A DNA stretch of 64,000 bases from Oerskovia turbata. Its GTDB lineage: Bacteria; Actinomycetota; Actinomycetes; Actinomycetales; Cellulomonadaceae. The position numbers and the translations under genes are program-made. Below the pieces are notes generated by a model, which was not told the origin of the DNA, did not search any database, and saw only the letters and a program-made list of their open reading frames with translations. Location: the NCBI RefSeq assembly GCF_000718325.1, contig NZ_JOFV01000003.1:62001-126000 (forward strand). The letters are read 5' to 3'. Within the stretch, counting starts at the first letter, position 1. Every line of letters starts with the position of its first letter. Of this stretch, positions 25,262-34,070 are shown one piece after another.

Positions 25262-25418
25262 GACCGCGGGGAACCTCGGGCTCGGGCTCGGGGCTCGGCG
25301 GGACCGGCCGACGGGTCTGCCGCGCGCCTCTCGCCCCCGCGCGCTACGTTCCGAGGACGAGGCCGGCGACGCCCCACGGACCCGCTGCGGGGCCGGCCGC
25401 GCGAGGACGGTGGATCCC

Positions 25419-26036
25419 ATGACCGAGCAGGACGAGTCCCTCACCGGACGCACCACCAAGATCGCCCGCCGCCTGTGGGGTCTGGCCTACCTGCGCGGTG
25501 CCCTGTTCCTCGTGATCGGCGTCGTGCTGTTCGTCGCGCCGGACCGCGGCATCCAGTGGCTCACGTGGCTCGTCGCGGCGATGGCCGTCCTCCAGGGGAT
25601 CCTCTTCCTGGTCGAGGCCGGAAGACAACGCAAGGACGGCGAGGGCGCGGTGTGGCGCTGGGTCGTGGGCGGGCTGAGCATCGTCGTGGGTCTCGTCCTC
25701 GCGTTCTGGCCGTCGGCCAGCGTGACGTTCGTGCTGCGGCTCGTCGGCGTGTGGGCGCTGGTCGCAGGGCTGATCGGTCTCGTCGGAGCTCTGCGTGCCC
25801 GCCGCACCCGTGAGCCCGGCTGGGACTGGGAGCTCGCGACCGCGGCCCTGTGGGTCGTGTTCGGCGTCCTGGTGCTCGTGAGCCCCGTCACCGGGCTGCA
25901 GACCATCACGGTGCTGCTGGGGCTCTACCTCGTGGTCACCGGGGTCGTGATCCTGGTCGCCGCGTTCGCCCAGAGCACGGCCGCGAAGGATGCCAAGGCG
26001 GCGCTCGCGGGGCCGGCGGCCCCCGGCACACGCTGA
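25419..26036 (+). CDS. DUF308 (HdeD-like) membrane protein
   Basis: 205 aa with six membrane segments in three hairpins, the HdeD/DUF308 pattern (LAYLRGALFLVIGVVLFVAPD, LTWLVAAMAVLQGILFLVEAG, then WRWVVGGLSIVVGLVLAFWP and similar). The role is unknown; E. coli HdeD is linked to acid resistance at high cell density. I chose the ATG at 25419, with GGTGG just upstream; a GTG at 25410 is possible. The last codons and stop lie in the first unit of a 16-bp tandem repeat. Confidence 0.88.
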   Translation: MTEQDESLTGRTTKIARRLWGLAYLRGALFLVIGVVLFVAPDRGIQWLTWLVAAMAVLQGILFLVEAGRQRKDGEGAVWRWVVGGLSIVVGLVLAFWPSASVTFVLRLVGVWALVAGLIGLVGALRARRTREPGWDWELATAALWVVFGVLVLVSPVTGLQTITVLLGLYLVVTGVVILVAAFAQSTAAKDAKAALAGPAAPGTR

Positions 26037-26072
26037 GGCCGGCACACGCTGAGGCCGGCACACGCTGGGGCC
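26025..26072. repeat. 16-bp tandem repeat, three copies
   Basis: GGCACACGCTGAGGCC is repeated three times head to tail (third copy with one change), beginning inside the 3' end of the DUF308 gene and supplying its TGA stop. Expansion has created fresh copies of the stop region. Confidence 0.9.
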
Positions 26073-26107
26073 CCGGAGGCCCTGCCCCCCTGAGCAGCGG
26101 CCTCCGG
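26073..26107. terminator. Hairpin between convergent genes
   Basis: CCGGAGGCC and GGCCTCCGG form a perfect 9-bp stem with a 17-nt loop in the gap between the convergent DUF308 and TrkH genes. No T-run is present. It is a plausible bidirectional terminator. Confidence 0.5.
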
Positions 26108-26210
26108 ACCCGTGGCCTCCTGACCCCGCGACCTCCCGCCCAGCGACCTCCCGCCCCGCGCGGTCCCGCTCCGTCCGGACCCGTCGCTGTCCTGCTCCGC
26201 TCTTCTCCCG

Positions 26211-27596
26211 TCAGCCGACCATCGCGGCCGCCTCGGGCCGCCGGTAGAGCCGTTGGCGCTCGCGCAGCGCGAGGGTGGTTCCTGCGGCGATCGGTCCGAG
26301 GCGCCCGACGAACATCAGCGCGACCAGCACGAGCTGATGGGGACTGGACAGGTCGGCCGTGATGCCGGTCGACAGGCCGGTCGTCGAGAACGCCGAGACC
26401 ACCTCGAACAGCACGCGGTCGAGGCCGAAGGGTGACGTCGCGGTGATGATGATCGTCGGCACGATCACGATCGCGATGCTCAGCAGCGCGATGCTCACCG
26501 CCTGCCTCTGGGTGGCCGGGGAGAGGCGGTGGTCGAGGACGGTGACGTCGGGGTCTCCGCGCAGCTCCGACCAGATCACGAACGCCAGGACGGCGAACGT
26601 GACGACCTTGATGCCACCCGCGGTCCCTCCGCTCCCTCCTCCGATGAACATGAGGACGTCCGTGCCCAACCACGTCCCTTCGTTCATCCCGGCGGTGTCG
26701 ACCGAGTTGAACCCTGCGGTGCGGGCCATGACGGACTGGGTGAAGGCTGCCAGCAGCTTCTCTGCGGGTCCCAGGGGGCCCAGCGTCCGCGGGTTGCCCC
26801 ACTCCGACACGAGGAAGAACGAGGTCCCCAGGGTGAGGAGGACCCCGGTGGTGAGGATCATGAGGCGTGTCGTCAGGCTCCACCGGGCACGGCGCCGGAG
26901 GCCTCGCGTGACCTCGAACACGACGGGGAACCCGATTCCTCCGACGATGACGGCGGCGCAGAGCGGCAGCAGGATCCACGGGTCCGTGCCGAACCGGGTC
27001 AGCGAGTCGCTGTAGAGCCCGAACCCTGCGTTGTTGAACGCGGAGACTGCGTGGAAGGCGCCTGTCCACAGCGCCTGCCCGGCACTCTCGCCGTACCCGA
27101 TCAGCATGCGTCCGGACACGAGGAGCGCGACGAGGAGCTCGACGACGACGGTGACCTTGAGGATGCCCAGGAGGACGGTTCGCACGTCTCCGAGGCCGCC
27201 GCTCCGGGTGGAGGTGGCCGCGACGAGCCGGGAGCGCAGGTCCAGCCGGCGTGCGACCAGCAGCCCGACGAGCGAGGCGAGCGTCATGATCCCGAACCCG
27301 CCGAGCTGGATCAGGACGAGGATCACGACCTGCCCGAAGGGACTCCAGAACGTCGCGGTGTCGACCACGGCAAGGCCCGTGACGCAGACGGCCGATGTCG
27401 CGGTGAAGAGCGCCTCGAGGGCGGTGGCGGGGCGGCCGGCCGCCGACACGGGCAGCGCGAGGAGGATCGCGCCGAGGAGGATCGCGCCCGCGAACCCGAG
27501 GACGACGAGCCGGCCGGGGCGCCGTCGGACGGCGCCTGCCCCGATGCCGAGGCGCCGTGCCGCGAGGGGCAGGGGGCGAGGTCCGAGGAGAGGCAC
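26211..27596 (-). CDS. TrkH/KtrB family potassium uptake channel
   Basis: 461 aa membrane protein. The four pore loops of the family are visible: TSAVCVTGLAVVD, VSAFNNAGFGLYSD, MARTAGFNSVDTAG and VSAFSTTGLSTGI, with the conserved glycines of the selectivity filter. Na+- or H+-linked K+ uptake normally needs a TrkA/KtrA RCK partner, which is not encoded in this window. The GTG start at 27596 has no ribosome-binding site. The protein begins with a basic stretch (RRLGIGAGAVRRRPGR) before TM1. Confidence 0.93.
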   Translation of the reverse strand: MPLLGPRPLPLAARRLGIGAGAVRRRPGRLVVLGFAGAILLGAILLALPVSAAGRPATALEALFTATSAVCVTGLAVVDTATFWSPFGQVVILVLIQLGGFGIMTLASLVGLLVARRLDLRSRLVAATSTRSGGLGDVRTVLLGILKVTVVVELLVALLVSGRMLIGYGESAGQALWTGAFHAVSAFNNAGFGLYSDSLTRFGTDPWILLPLCAAVIVGGIGFPVVFEVTRGLRRRARWSLTTRLMILTTGVLLTLGTSFFLVSEWGNPRTLGPLGPAEKLLAAFTQSVMARTAGFNSVDTAGMNEGTWLGTDVLMFIGGGSGGTAGGIKVVTFAVLAFVIWSELRGDPDVTVLDHRLSPATQRQAVSIALLSIAIVIVPTIIITATSPFGLDRVLFEVVSAFSTTGLSTGITADLSSPHQLVLVALMFVGRLGPIAAGTTLALRERQRLYRRPEAAAMVG

Positions 27597-27716
27597 GTGT
27601 CAGGTCTACCGGACGATCTGGGCCGAGAGGCCGACCTTGACGCTTCCTTGACGGGTGCTCTCGCCGCCTCGCGCGTGCCCGGGGGGGCCACGCGGCACGC
27701 GGCACGGGGCGGTGCC

Positions 27717-28637
27717 CTACCAGGCGTCCAGGTGCCGGTGCTCGTGGCCGGGCGGCGGCTGGTACTCGGCGTGCGGCTCGGGCTGGAGGTAGGTGCGCGC
27801 GAACGCGAGCGACGCCGCGAGGTCTTCGTAGCGTTCGGCGGCCGTGCGGGCGCGTCGCGTCGCGATCTCGACGACGACGTCCCCCTCCCAGCCGCGGCGC
27901 ACGAGCTCGCCGAGCACCTTGTCGCACGGCTGGGTGCCGCGCCCGGGGACCATGTGCTCGTCCTTCATGGAGTCGGTGCCGTCGGCGAGGTGGACGTGGG
28001 CGAGCCGGTCGCCGAACACGTCGAGCAGGTCGAGGCTGTTCTGGCGCGCAACGGCGGCGTGCGAGAGGTCGAGCGTCACGGCGTCGTAGGGGTGGTCGGT
28101 GGGGTCCCAGCCGGGCAGGTAGGCCTGGACCTCGCGCTTGCGCCCGCGCCAGGGGTACATGTTCTCGACCGCGACCGTGACTCCCGTGGCGGCGTTGAGC
28201 TCGCGCACGTGGTCCGCGAAGCCGCGTGCGTACAGGCCTTGCCAACGGAACGGTGGGTGCACGACGACGGTCTGCGCCCCGAGCTCCAGGGCGAGGTCGA
28301 CGGTCTGCTCGAGCTTGGGTCCGGGCAGGCGTCCCCAGACCCGCTGGCTCACGAGGAGCGTCGGGGCGTGGACGCTGCGGATGGGGATGCCGACGTCGGC
28401 CGAGAGCTTGGTGAGCGCCTTCGCGTCCTGCGTGGTCGTGTCCGACCAGACCATGACCTCCATGCCGTCGTAGCCCAGGTGGGCTGCGGCTTCGAAGGCG
28501 AACGGCGCCTTGCGCGGGTAGACGCTGGCGCTGGACAGCGTGACGTTGATCCGGGGCTCCTCGCCCCTGCCTGCTTCACCCCCTCGGGCCTCGCCCTGGA
28601 CGGGCGGCTGGGCGTCGGGCGTCGTCGCTTCACGCAT
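27717..28637 (-). CDS. Sugar phosphate isomerase/epimerase (xylose isomerase-like TIM barrel)
   Basis: 306 aa. AP endonuclease 2-type TIM barrel: NVTLSSASVYPRKAPFAFEAAAHLGYDGMEVMVW, the HAPTLL segment, VVHPPFRWQ, VENMYPW (metal-site Glu), TLDLSHAAV (Asp/His) and VHLADG. The substrate is unknown; sugar or inosose-like polyols are typical. About 30 residues of polar sequence precede the barrel. The ATG at 28637 has TAGGGT 7 nt upstream and no ribosome-binding site, so it is probably leaderless. Confidence 0.85.
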   Translation of the reverse strand: MREATTPDAQPPVQGEARGGEAGRGEEPRINVTLSSASVYPRKAPFAFEAAAHLGYDGMEVMVWSDTTTQDAKALTKLSADVGIPIRSVHAPTLLVSQRVWGRLPGPKLEQTVDLALELGAQTVVVHPPFRWQGLYARGFADHVRELNAATGVTVAVENMYPWRGRKREVQAYLPGWDPTDHPYDAVTLDLSHAAVARQNSLDLLDVFGDRLAHVHLADGTDSMKDEHMVPGRGTQPCDKVLGELVRRGWEGDVVVEIATRRARTAAERYEDLAASLAFARTYLQPEPHAEYQPPPGHEHRHLDAW

Positions 28638-28749
28638 GTCCGACACCCTAGACCCCGCGGGTGAGCGGTGTTCACAGGGGCGTCCTGGGAACCCCTCGAA
28701 CTCTGGCAGGATGCTGCTCGACCGAACCGCCCGGAGCACTGGAGTGCGC

Positions 28750-28908
28750 ATGGATCGTCCCGACGCCGCCTCGCCCTCGACCGTCGCCGCGACGTGTCCG
28801 GGCTTCGGCCCGGGGGACGACGTCGTCCTCTCGACCGAGACGGACGACGTCCGTGCGCTGGCGGCCCTGGAGTCGCTCGTGGCGTACCTGGAGCAGGACT
28901 CGGCCTGA
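28750..28908 (+). CDS. 52-aa ORF resembling the C-terminal half of HPr
   Basis: The last 35 residues (from GFGPGDDVVLSTETDD to the end) align without gaps to the C-terminal 35 residues of the HPr encoded 190 bp downstream, with 16 identities by eye. The phosphorylated-His segment (GLHARPA) and the Ser46 region are missing, so it cannot act as a phosphocarrier. Third positions are nearly all G/C and GGAG lies 5 nt before the ATG, so it may be expressed. It is either a decayed HPr duplicate or a small PTS-related protein. Confidence 0.5.
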   Translation: MDRPDAASPSTVAATCPGFGPGDDVVLSTETDDVRALAALESLVAYLEQDSA

Positions 28909-29064
28909 GCACGCCTGCGCGGCGCTGCCCCTTGTCGGTGGGCTCCTCCTGCCCGACGGCGCCGCTCCCGTCACTGTTCGGAGCGTCGCCTCGCGCGCCT
29001 GGCGTCCCGGGCGCCCCCCCTTCCGTCCTCGGGTCACGACCGGCACCCACCTCCGCTACAGTGG

Positions 29065-29080
29065 ACTGGTCTATACCACC
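29065..29080 (+). promoter_or_regulatory. dre-like DasR operator upstream of ptsH
   Basis: ACTGGTCTATACCACC matches the DasR-responsive element ACTGGTCTAGACCACT at 14 of 16 positions. It lies 18-33 bp before the ptsH start. With the two sites at 32779 and 32804, it ties ptsH to the GntR regulator encoded at 32869. Confidence 0.8.
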
Positions 29081-29097
29081 TCCCGGAGGAGCACGTC

Positions 29098-29364
29098 ATG
29101 GAACGAACTGTCACCGTCGCCATCGCCGAGGGACTCCACGCACGCCCCGCAGCGCTGTTCGTGGCCGAGGCGGGCAAGCAGCCCGTCGCCGTGACCCTCA
29201 CCAAGGAGGGTGCCGAGACCGTCGACGCCGCGAGCATCCTCGGCGTCATGACGCTCGGCGCGGCAGCAGGCGACCAGGTCGTGCTCGCGACCGAGACCGA
29301 CGGCGCGGAGGCCGAGGCGGCCCTCGACGCGCTCGCCGAGTTCCTCGGGCGTGAGACGGTCTGA
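29098..29364 (+). CDS. ptsH: PTS phosphocarrier protein HPr
   Basis: 88 aa. It carries the phosphoryl group from enzyme I to the EIIA proteins. Phosphorylated His14 sits in EGLHARPAALFV, and the regulatory-serine position (Ser46) is in AASILGVMTLG. The C-terminal helix is EAEAALDALAEFL. CCGGAGGAG precedes the ATG. The gene is convergent with ptsI, with a strong terminator in between. It has its own dre-like operator, so N-acetylglucosamine metabolism should control it together with the EI-EIIC and EIIB-EIIA units. Confidence 0.97.
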   Translation: MERTVTVAIAEGLHARPAALFVAEAGKQPVAVTLTKEGAETVDAASILGVMTLGAAAGDQVVLATETDGAEAEAALDALAEFLGRETV

Positions 29365-29409
29365 CCTTCTCGTCCCGGCGCCGTCGCCGAGTGCGAGGCC
29401 CGCGCACGA

Positions 29410-29455
29410 CAGCCCTCGGCCCGTGTCCCCGGAGGGGGGCACGGGCCGAGGGCTG
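29410..29455. terminator. Terminator hairpin between ptsH and ptsI
   Basis: CAGCCCTCGGCCCGTG and its exact complement form a perfect 16-bp stem around a 14-nt loop, between the convergent ptsH and ptsI genes. There is no T-run, as is common in high-GC actinobacteria. It should stop transcripts from both sides. Confidence 0.8.
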
Positions 29456-29489
29456 CGTGGCGGGCGGTGAGGCAGCACCGCCCTGGGGG

Positions 29490-31163
29490 CTAGAGTCCCA
29501 GCTCCTCCAGCACGGTCAGCTGCGCACGGACCGCGTCGCGGGCGGCCGAGGCGGTCGGTGAGGCCACCGCGATCTTCGCGAGCTCCGCGCACTGCTCAGA
29601 GGTCGTCGCCGCGAGGACGGCCGCGACGTCGCCGAGCGCGCGCGGTGTCATCGACAACGACGTGACCCCGAGGCCCACGAGGACCGGTGCCAGGGCCGGG
29701 TCGGCCGCGGCCTCCCCGCAGACCCCGACCGGGCGGTCGCGCTCGGCCCCGCCCGCGCACGCGGCGCCGACGAGCGAGAGCACAGCGGGCTGCCACGGCG
29801 TCGAGAGCGCGGCGAGGTCCGCCGTCTCCCGGTCCGCGGCCATCGTGTACTGGGTCAGGTCGTTCGTGCCGATGCTCGCGAAGTCGACCTGCTCCAGGAC
29901 CCAGCGCGACTGGAGGGCCGCAGCGGGGACCTCGATCATGACGCCCGCGGTCGCCAGGCCCCGCTCGCGGCAGGCTGCCGCGAACTCCTGGGCCTCGTCC
30001 GGGGTCGCGACCATGGGGGCCATGACCCACACGTCGGCCTCCTCGGCGGCGGCGGCCTGCGCGATCGCGTCGAGCTGACGTGCCAGGACCTCGGGGTGGC
30101 GCACGGCGGTGCGCAGCCCACGGACGCCGAGCGCCGGGTTGGGCTCGTCGTCGGCCGTGACGAACGGCAGTGGCTTGTCGGCGCCCGCGTCGAGCGTGCG
30201 GACGACGACCTTGCGGCCCCCGAACGCGCTCAGCACGGCGCGGTACGCCGCGACCTGCTCATCGACCGATGGCTCCTCGGTGCGTCCCAGGAAGCAGAAC
30301 TCCGTCCGGAACAGACCGACCCCCTCGGCACCTGCGGCCACCGCGGCCTCGGCCCCGGCCGGGTCCGCGACGTTGGCGAGGAGCTGGACCCGCACGCCGT
30401 CGGCCGTCCTGCCCTGGCCGTCGAAGGCACGGGGACCGCGCGGGCGGTCGAGCACACGAGCGACGTCCTCGGGCGACGGGTCGCGCTCGACCGTGCCCTG
30501 CGAACCGTCGACCAGGACGGTCTCGCCGTCCGCGAGCTCGACGGCCCGGGGCGCCGCGACGACCGCCGGGATCCCGAGCGACCGGGCCAGGATCGCGGTG
30601 TGCGACGTCGGGCCTCCCCCGCTCGTGACGATCGCGAGGACCCGCGCGGGGTCGAGCGTCGCGGTGTCGGCCGGCGCGAGGTCCGCGGCGACGAGCACGA
30701 ACGGGTGGTCGAGGTCCGGGACCCCCGGCGCCCGACGGCCCGTGAGGGCCGCGACGATGCGCTCACGCACGTCGCGCACGTCGTGCGCGCGCTCGGCCAT
30801 CATGCCGCCGAGCGACTCGAGGCGGGCCGCGAGGTCACCGGCCGCCTCCCACACGGCCCGCTCGGGGACGGTCCGCTCGTCGCGGACCCTGCGGGCCGAC
30901 TCCTTGGACAGCGTCGTGTCGGCGGCCATGGCGGCCGTGACCGTGAGGACCTCGACGGCGGTGCCGGTCGCCCTCGCGGCACGGGCCGCGAGATCTGCCT
31001 GGACGCGGCGGACCGCGTCGTCGATCGCGGCGACCGCCTCCTCGACGTCCACCTCCGGCCCGAGCGTCGCCGCGGCGGGCTCGGGCACGGGGGCCGGCAT
31101 CGTCACGACGACACCGGCCCCCCGCCCGGGGCTGACGCCCACACCGTCGAGGACGGAGGTCAC
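29490..31163 (-). CDS. ptsI: PTS enzyme I (phosphoenolpyruvate-protein phosphotransferase)
   Basis: 557 aa. It takes the phosphoryl group from PEP and passes it to HPr. Active-site His188 lies in SGGGPTSHTAILARSLGIP; the PEP-binding barrel shows GAEGVGLFRTEFCFLGR, the NPALGVRGLR loop, IGTNDLTQY and the catalytic Cys in PVGVCGEAAADP. Length is normal for EI. The GTG start overlaps the EIIC stop (GTGA), so EIIC and EI are coupled, an unusual pairing since ptsI more often travels with ptsH. Confidence 0.97.
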   Translation of the reverse strand: MTSVLDGVGVSPGRGAGVVVTMPAPVPEPAAATLGPEVDVEEAVAAIDDAVRRVQADLAARAARATGTAVEVLTVTAAMAADTTLSKESARRVRDERTVPERAVWEAAGDLAARLESLGGMMAERAHDVRDVRERIVAALTGRRAPGVPDLDHPFVLVAADLAPADTATLDPARVLAIVTSGGGPTSHTAILARSLGIPAVVAAPRAVELADGETVLVDGSQGTVERDPSPEDVARVLDRPRGPRAFDGQGRTADGVRVQLLANVADPAGAEAAVAAGAEGVGLFRTEFCFLGRTEEPSVDEQVAAYRAVLSAFGGRKVVVRTLDAGADKPLPFVTADDEPNPALGVRGLRTAVRHPEVLARQLDAIAQAAAAEEADVWVMAPMVATPDEAQEFAAACRERGLATAGVMIEVPAAALQSRWVLEQVDFASIGTNDLTQYTMAADRETADLAALSTPWQPAVLSLVGAACAGGAERDRPVGVCGEAAADPALAPVLVGLGVTSLSMTPRALGDVAAVLAATTSEQCAELAKIAVASPTASAARDAVRAQLTVLEELGL

Positions 31164-32635
31164 CTGCCGCCTCCGCCGTCGGCCTTCGACCCGGCTCCTC
31201 GGGCATCGGAGCCTCGGGCGTCGAGCTCCGCGGGAGACAGGTCGGCGTCGGCCGCCTTCTTCTCCTCGGCGACCAGGACAGGGTCGGCGGTCGGGTCGGC
31301 GCCCACCGTGGAGTCGTCGTCCTCGCGGCCCGGGGTGCGCAGGTTCCACTTGGTGATGACGAACCGGAACAGGAAGTAGTAGATCGCCGCGTACCCGAGG
31401 CCGATCACGATGATCCACAGGGGCATCGTCGCGATCCGGAAGTTCAGGACGTAGTCGATCGCACCGGCCGAGAAGCCGAAGCCGGACTTGATCCCCAGGG
31501 CGTTGACGAGGGCGAGCGAGGTGCCCGTGAGGACCGCGTGGATCGCGTACAGCGGGTAGGCGACGTACACGAACGCGAACTCGAGGGGCTCGGTCACACC
31601 GGTCACGAACGCGACGAGAGCGGCCGAGCCCATGATGCCGCCGATGAGCTTGCGGTTCTTGGGCTTGGCCGTGTGGATGATCGCGAGGGCTGCCGCCGGG
31701 AGGGCGAACATGAAGATCGGGAAGAAGCCGGTCATGAAGGTGCCGGCCGTGGGGTCACCGTGCAGGAAGCGCGCGATGTCGCCGTGCCACACCGCGCCGC
31801 TCGCGTCGGTGTACTCGCCGAACTGGAACCAGGGCAGCGAGTTGAGCAGGTGGTGCAGGCCGATCGGGACGAGCAGGCGGTTGGCCGTGCCGTAGACGAA
31901 CGCACCGAGGACCGTGGAGCCCGTGACCCAGTCGCCGATGGCCGTGAAGCCCGCGTCGAACCAGGGGTAGATGAGCGCGCCGATCACGGCGATGAGGACC
32001 GCGGCACCGGCGGTGACGATCGGCACGAAGCGACGGCCGCCGAAGAAGGCGAGGTAGGGCGGCAGCTTGATGCGGCTGTACTTCTGGAACATGATCGCGG
32101 CGGTCAGACCGATGACGATGCCGCCGAGGACGCCGTAGTTGATGAGCTTCTGCTCGGGACCGCCCGTGATGGCGGCCGTGACCAGGTCGAGGAAGTTCCC
32201 GTCCTGCGCCGCGCTGACGGCGTCGGGGTCGGCCCCGGCGAGCCATGCGGCTGGCGTGTCCGGCTTGCCCAGCACGTACGGCGAGAGCGCGTCGCTCACG
32301 CCCTTGAAGACGAGGTACCCGATGACGGCGGCCAGGCCGGTCGAGCCGTCGGCCTTCTTGGCGTAGCCGACCGCGACACCGACCGCGAACAGCAGCGCGA
32401 GGTTCGCGAACAGCGCGTTGCCGGCGGACGCGAACACGTCGGCGACGGGCTGCAGCCAGGGGAAGGTGCCCGCGGCGCCGTCGGCACCGAGCATGTCGGC
32501 CTGACCGAGGCGCAGCAGCAGTGCTGCGGCGGGCAGGGAGGCGATGGGCAGCATGAGGGATCGACCGACCCTCTGCAGCTGGGCGAAGCCGGGAATCCCC
32601 TTCTTCACCTTGGGTGTTTCGGCCACGGACGTCAT
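31160..32635 (-). CDS. PTS EIIC component, N-acetylglucosamine/glucose type
   Basis: 491 aa, the membrane channel of a Glc-superfamily PTS. Family marks: LMLPIASLPAAALLLRLGQ, GKADG-like KKADGSTGLAAVIGYLV, the substrate-site VPIGLHHLLNSLPWFQFGEY and GVTEPLEFAFVYVAYPLY. A hydrophilic C-terminal tail of about 55 residues contains no EIIB, which is encoded separately at 33761 and 34071. The dre-like operators and the DasR-type regulator argue for N-acetylglucosamine (NagE2-like) rather than glucose. ATG at 32635 is chosen because GAGGAG lies 5 nt upstream; a GTG 6 nt earlier overlaps that site. Confidence 0.92.
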   Translation of the reverse strand: MTSVAETPKVKKGIPGFAQLQRVGRSLMLPIASLPAAALLLRLGQADMLGADGAAGTFPWLQPVADVFASAGNALFANLALLFAVGVAVGYAKKADGSTGLAAVIGYLVFKGVSDALSPYVLGKPDTPAAWLAGADPDAVSAAQDGNFLDLVTAAITGGPEQKLINYGVLGGIVIGLTAAIMFQKYSRIKLPPYLAFFGGRRFVPIVTAGAAVLIAVIGALIYPWFDAGFTAIGDWVTGSTVLGAFVYGTANRLLVPIGLHHLLNSLPWFQFGEYTDASGAVWHGDIARFLHGDPTAGTFMTGFFPIFMFALPAAALAIIHTAKPKNRKLIGGIMGSAALVAFVTGVTEPLEFAFVYVAYPLYAIHAVLTGTSLALVNALGIKSGFGFSAGAIDYVLNFRIATMPLWIIVIGLGYAAIYYFLFRFVITKWNLRTPGREDDDSTVGADPTADPVLVAEEKKAADADLSPAELDARGSDARGAGSKADGGGGR

Positions 32636-32778
32636 GTTCACTCCTCGTTGATCGGGTGCATCCGAGGCCGTCGGACCGCACCGCTTGAACTGGGAACTGC
32701 CTTGATCACGACGCCGGCCCGGACTCTGGAGCGCGTCGTTGCTGTAACCCGAGCCATCGCCACCGTCTGTGGTGGGAT

Positions 32779-32794
32779 AGTTGTCTGGACCACT
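32779..32794. promoter_or_regulatory. dre-like DasR operator 1 in the EIIC / gntR gap
   Basis: AGTTGTCTGGACCACT matches AGTGGTCTAGACCACT at 14 of 16 positions. It lies in the divergent gap, 25 bp from a second site, in reach of both the EIIC-EI promoter and the regulator's own promoter. Confidence 0.8.
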
Positions 32795-32803
32795 TGCGGA
32801 CAG

Positions 32804-32819
32804 AGTGGTCTAGACATCA
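32804..32819. promoter_or_regulatory. dre-like DasR operator 2 in the EIIC / gntR gap
   Basis: AGTGGTCTAGACATCA keeps the central GGTCTAGAC of the dre consensus and matches at 13 of 16 positions. It is 50 bp upstream of the GntR gene start, so autoregulation is likely. Confidence 0.75.
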
Positions 32820-32868
32820 TGATGTGTCAAGCCCCGGCACCACCGGGGCGACCGAGAGCGAGGAACAC

Positions 32869-33699
32869 GTGGCAGCGACGACGCAGGCCAGAGCACCTAA
32901 AGGCGGGCACAAGCACCAGATCGTGCGCGCCTACCTCAGCGACCTGATCGCGAACGAGCTCACCATCGGCGACGCCGTCCCCTCCGAGCGCGTGCTCACC
33001 GAGAAGTTCGGCGTCTCCCGCATGACGGTCCGCCAGGCCCTCGAGTCCCTCGTGGCCGACGGCGTCCTCCAGCGCGAGCAGGGCCGCGGCACGTTCGTCG
33101 CCCCGCAGCACACCGACTTCGAGATGCGCCTGACGACGTTCGGCGAGGAAGCACGACGACTCGGCCTGGTGCCCAGCACCCAGGTCATCGACAGCGACAC
33201 CCTCGCCGCGGGCCGGGTCGTCGCCGAGGCCCTCGGCATCGCCCCGGAGGACCGCGTGCACTACGTCGAGCGCCTGCGCTTCGCGGACGGCACGCCCATG
33301 GCCGTCGAGCGCGCATGGGTCCCGGTGACGCTCGCCCCCGACCTGCTCGACGACGGCGTCCCCGACAGCCTGTACGGCGCACTGCGTGAGCGCGGCCACT
33401 CCCCGACGTGGGGCGAGGACACGATCATGGCCGCCGAGGCCAGCACCGCCGAGCAGGCGATCCTCGCCATGACGAACGTCCGTGCCGTCCTGCGCGCGCA
33501 CCGCAAGACCTACTCGGACGACGGCGCCTGCATGTACTCGCAGATGTGCTACCGGGGCGACCGGTACTCGGTCGTCGTCCCGCTCCGCGAGGCCCGGCCG
33601 ACGATCGTGCCCCGGCTCGCCCCCGCGCCGGAGCTCCACGCAGAGCCCGCGCCCGGGGCCGGCACGACGGGCACGACCGGGACGGCCGAGACCGCATGA
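32869..33699 (+). CDS. dasR: GntR/HutC family regulator, DasR/NagR type
   Basis: 276 aa. N-terminal winged helix (HKHQIVRAYLSDLIANEL ... VPSERVLTEKFGVSRMTVRQALESL ... QGRGTFVAP) and a C-terminal UTRA domain that binds phosphorylated amino sugars. In streptomycetes DasR represses the GlcNAc PTS and chitin genes until GlcN-6-P binds. The identification rests on the UTRA domain, the PTS neighbours and three dre-like operators. The start is GTG at 32869 with GAGGA upstream. A 25-residue Gly/Thr/Ala tail follows the UTRA domain. EIIB and EIIA genes lie just downstream on the same strand. Confidence 0.88.
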   Translation: MAATTQARAPKGGHKHQIVRAYLSDLIANELTIGDAVPSERVLTEKFGVSRMTVRQALESLVADGVLQREQGRGTFVAPQHTDFEMRLTTFGEEARRLGLVPSTQVIDSDTLAAGRVVAEALGIAPEDRVHYVERLRFADGTPMAVERAWVPVTLAPDLLDDGVPDSLYGALRERGHSPTWGEDTIMAAEASTAEQAILAMTNVRAVLRAHRKTYSDDGACMYSQMCYRGDRYSVVVPLREARPTIVPRLAPAPELHAEPAPGAGTTGTTGTAETA

Positions 33700-33760
33700 C
33701 CCCCACGACCGGCACGACCGACGCCGTACCCACGACCCACGCACCAGAGAGGATGCAACG

Positions 33761-34006
33761 ATGACTGCAGCCGATGCAGCACGGGCCGCCGCGATACTCG
33801 CCGGCCTCGGCGGGGTGAGCAACATCGAGGAGATCGACCCCTGCACCACCCGACTGCGGTCGCTCGTCAAGGACCCTGGCCTCGTCGACGTGGCTGCCCT
33901 GCGCGCCGCCGGCGCCTTCGGGGTCATGACGACGGGACGGGTGGTCCAGGTCGTCGTCGGCCCCCAGGTCGACACGATCGCCTCGGACCTCGCAGATCTC
34001 ATGTGA
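33761..34006 (+). CDS. PTS EIIB component, first copy
   Basis: 81 aa, a free-standing Glc-type EIIB that takes phosphate from EIIA and gives it to the incoming sugar. The phosphorylated Cys28 is in IDPCTTRLRSLVKDP. GAGAGGA precedes the ATG. It follows the GntR gene by 61 bp and precedes a second EIIB by 64 bp. The two copies share the ILxGLGG...DxxPCxTRLR...GAxxV...GxxxQVxVGPxxDxIASDxxDL frame, so they are recent paralogues. Confidence 0.93.
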   Translation: MTAADAARAAAILAGLGGVSNIEEIDPCTTRLRSLVKDPGLVDVAALRAAGAFGVMTTGRVVQVVVGPQVDTIASDLADLM

Positions 34007-34070
34007 CCCCGTGCCCGCGGACCGCGGGCACCTCGACGTACGCCCGCACCAGCACACGAAGGAGCACGAC

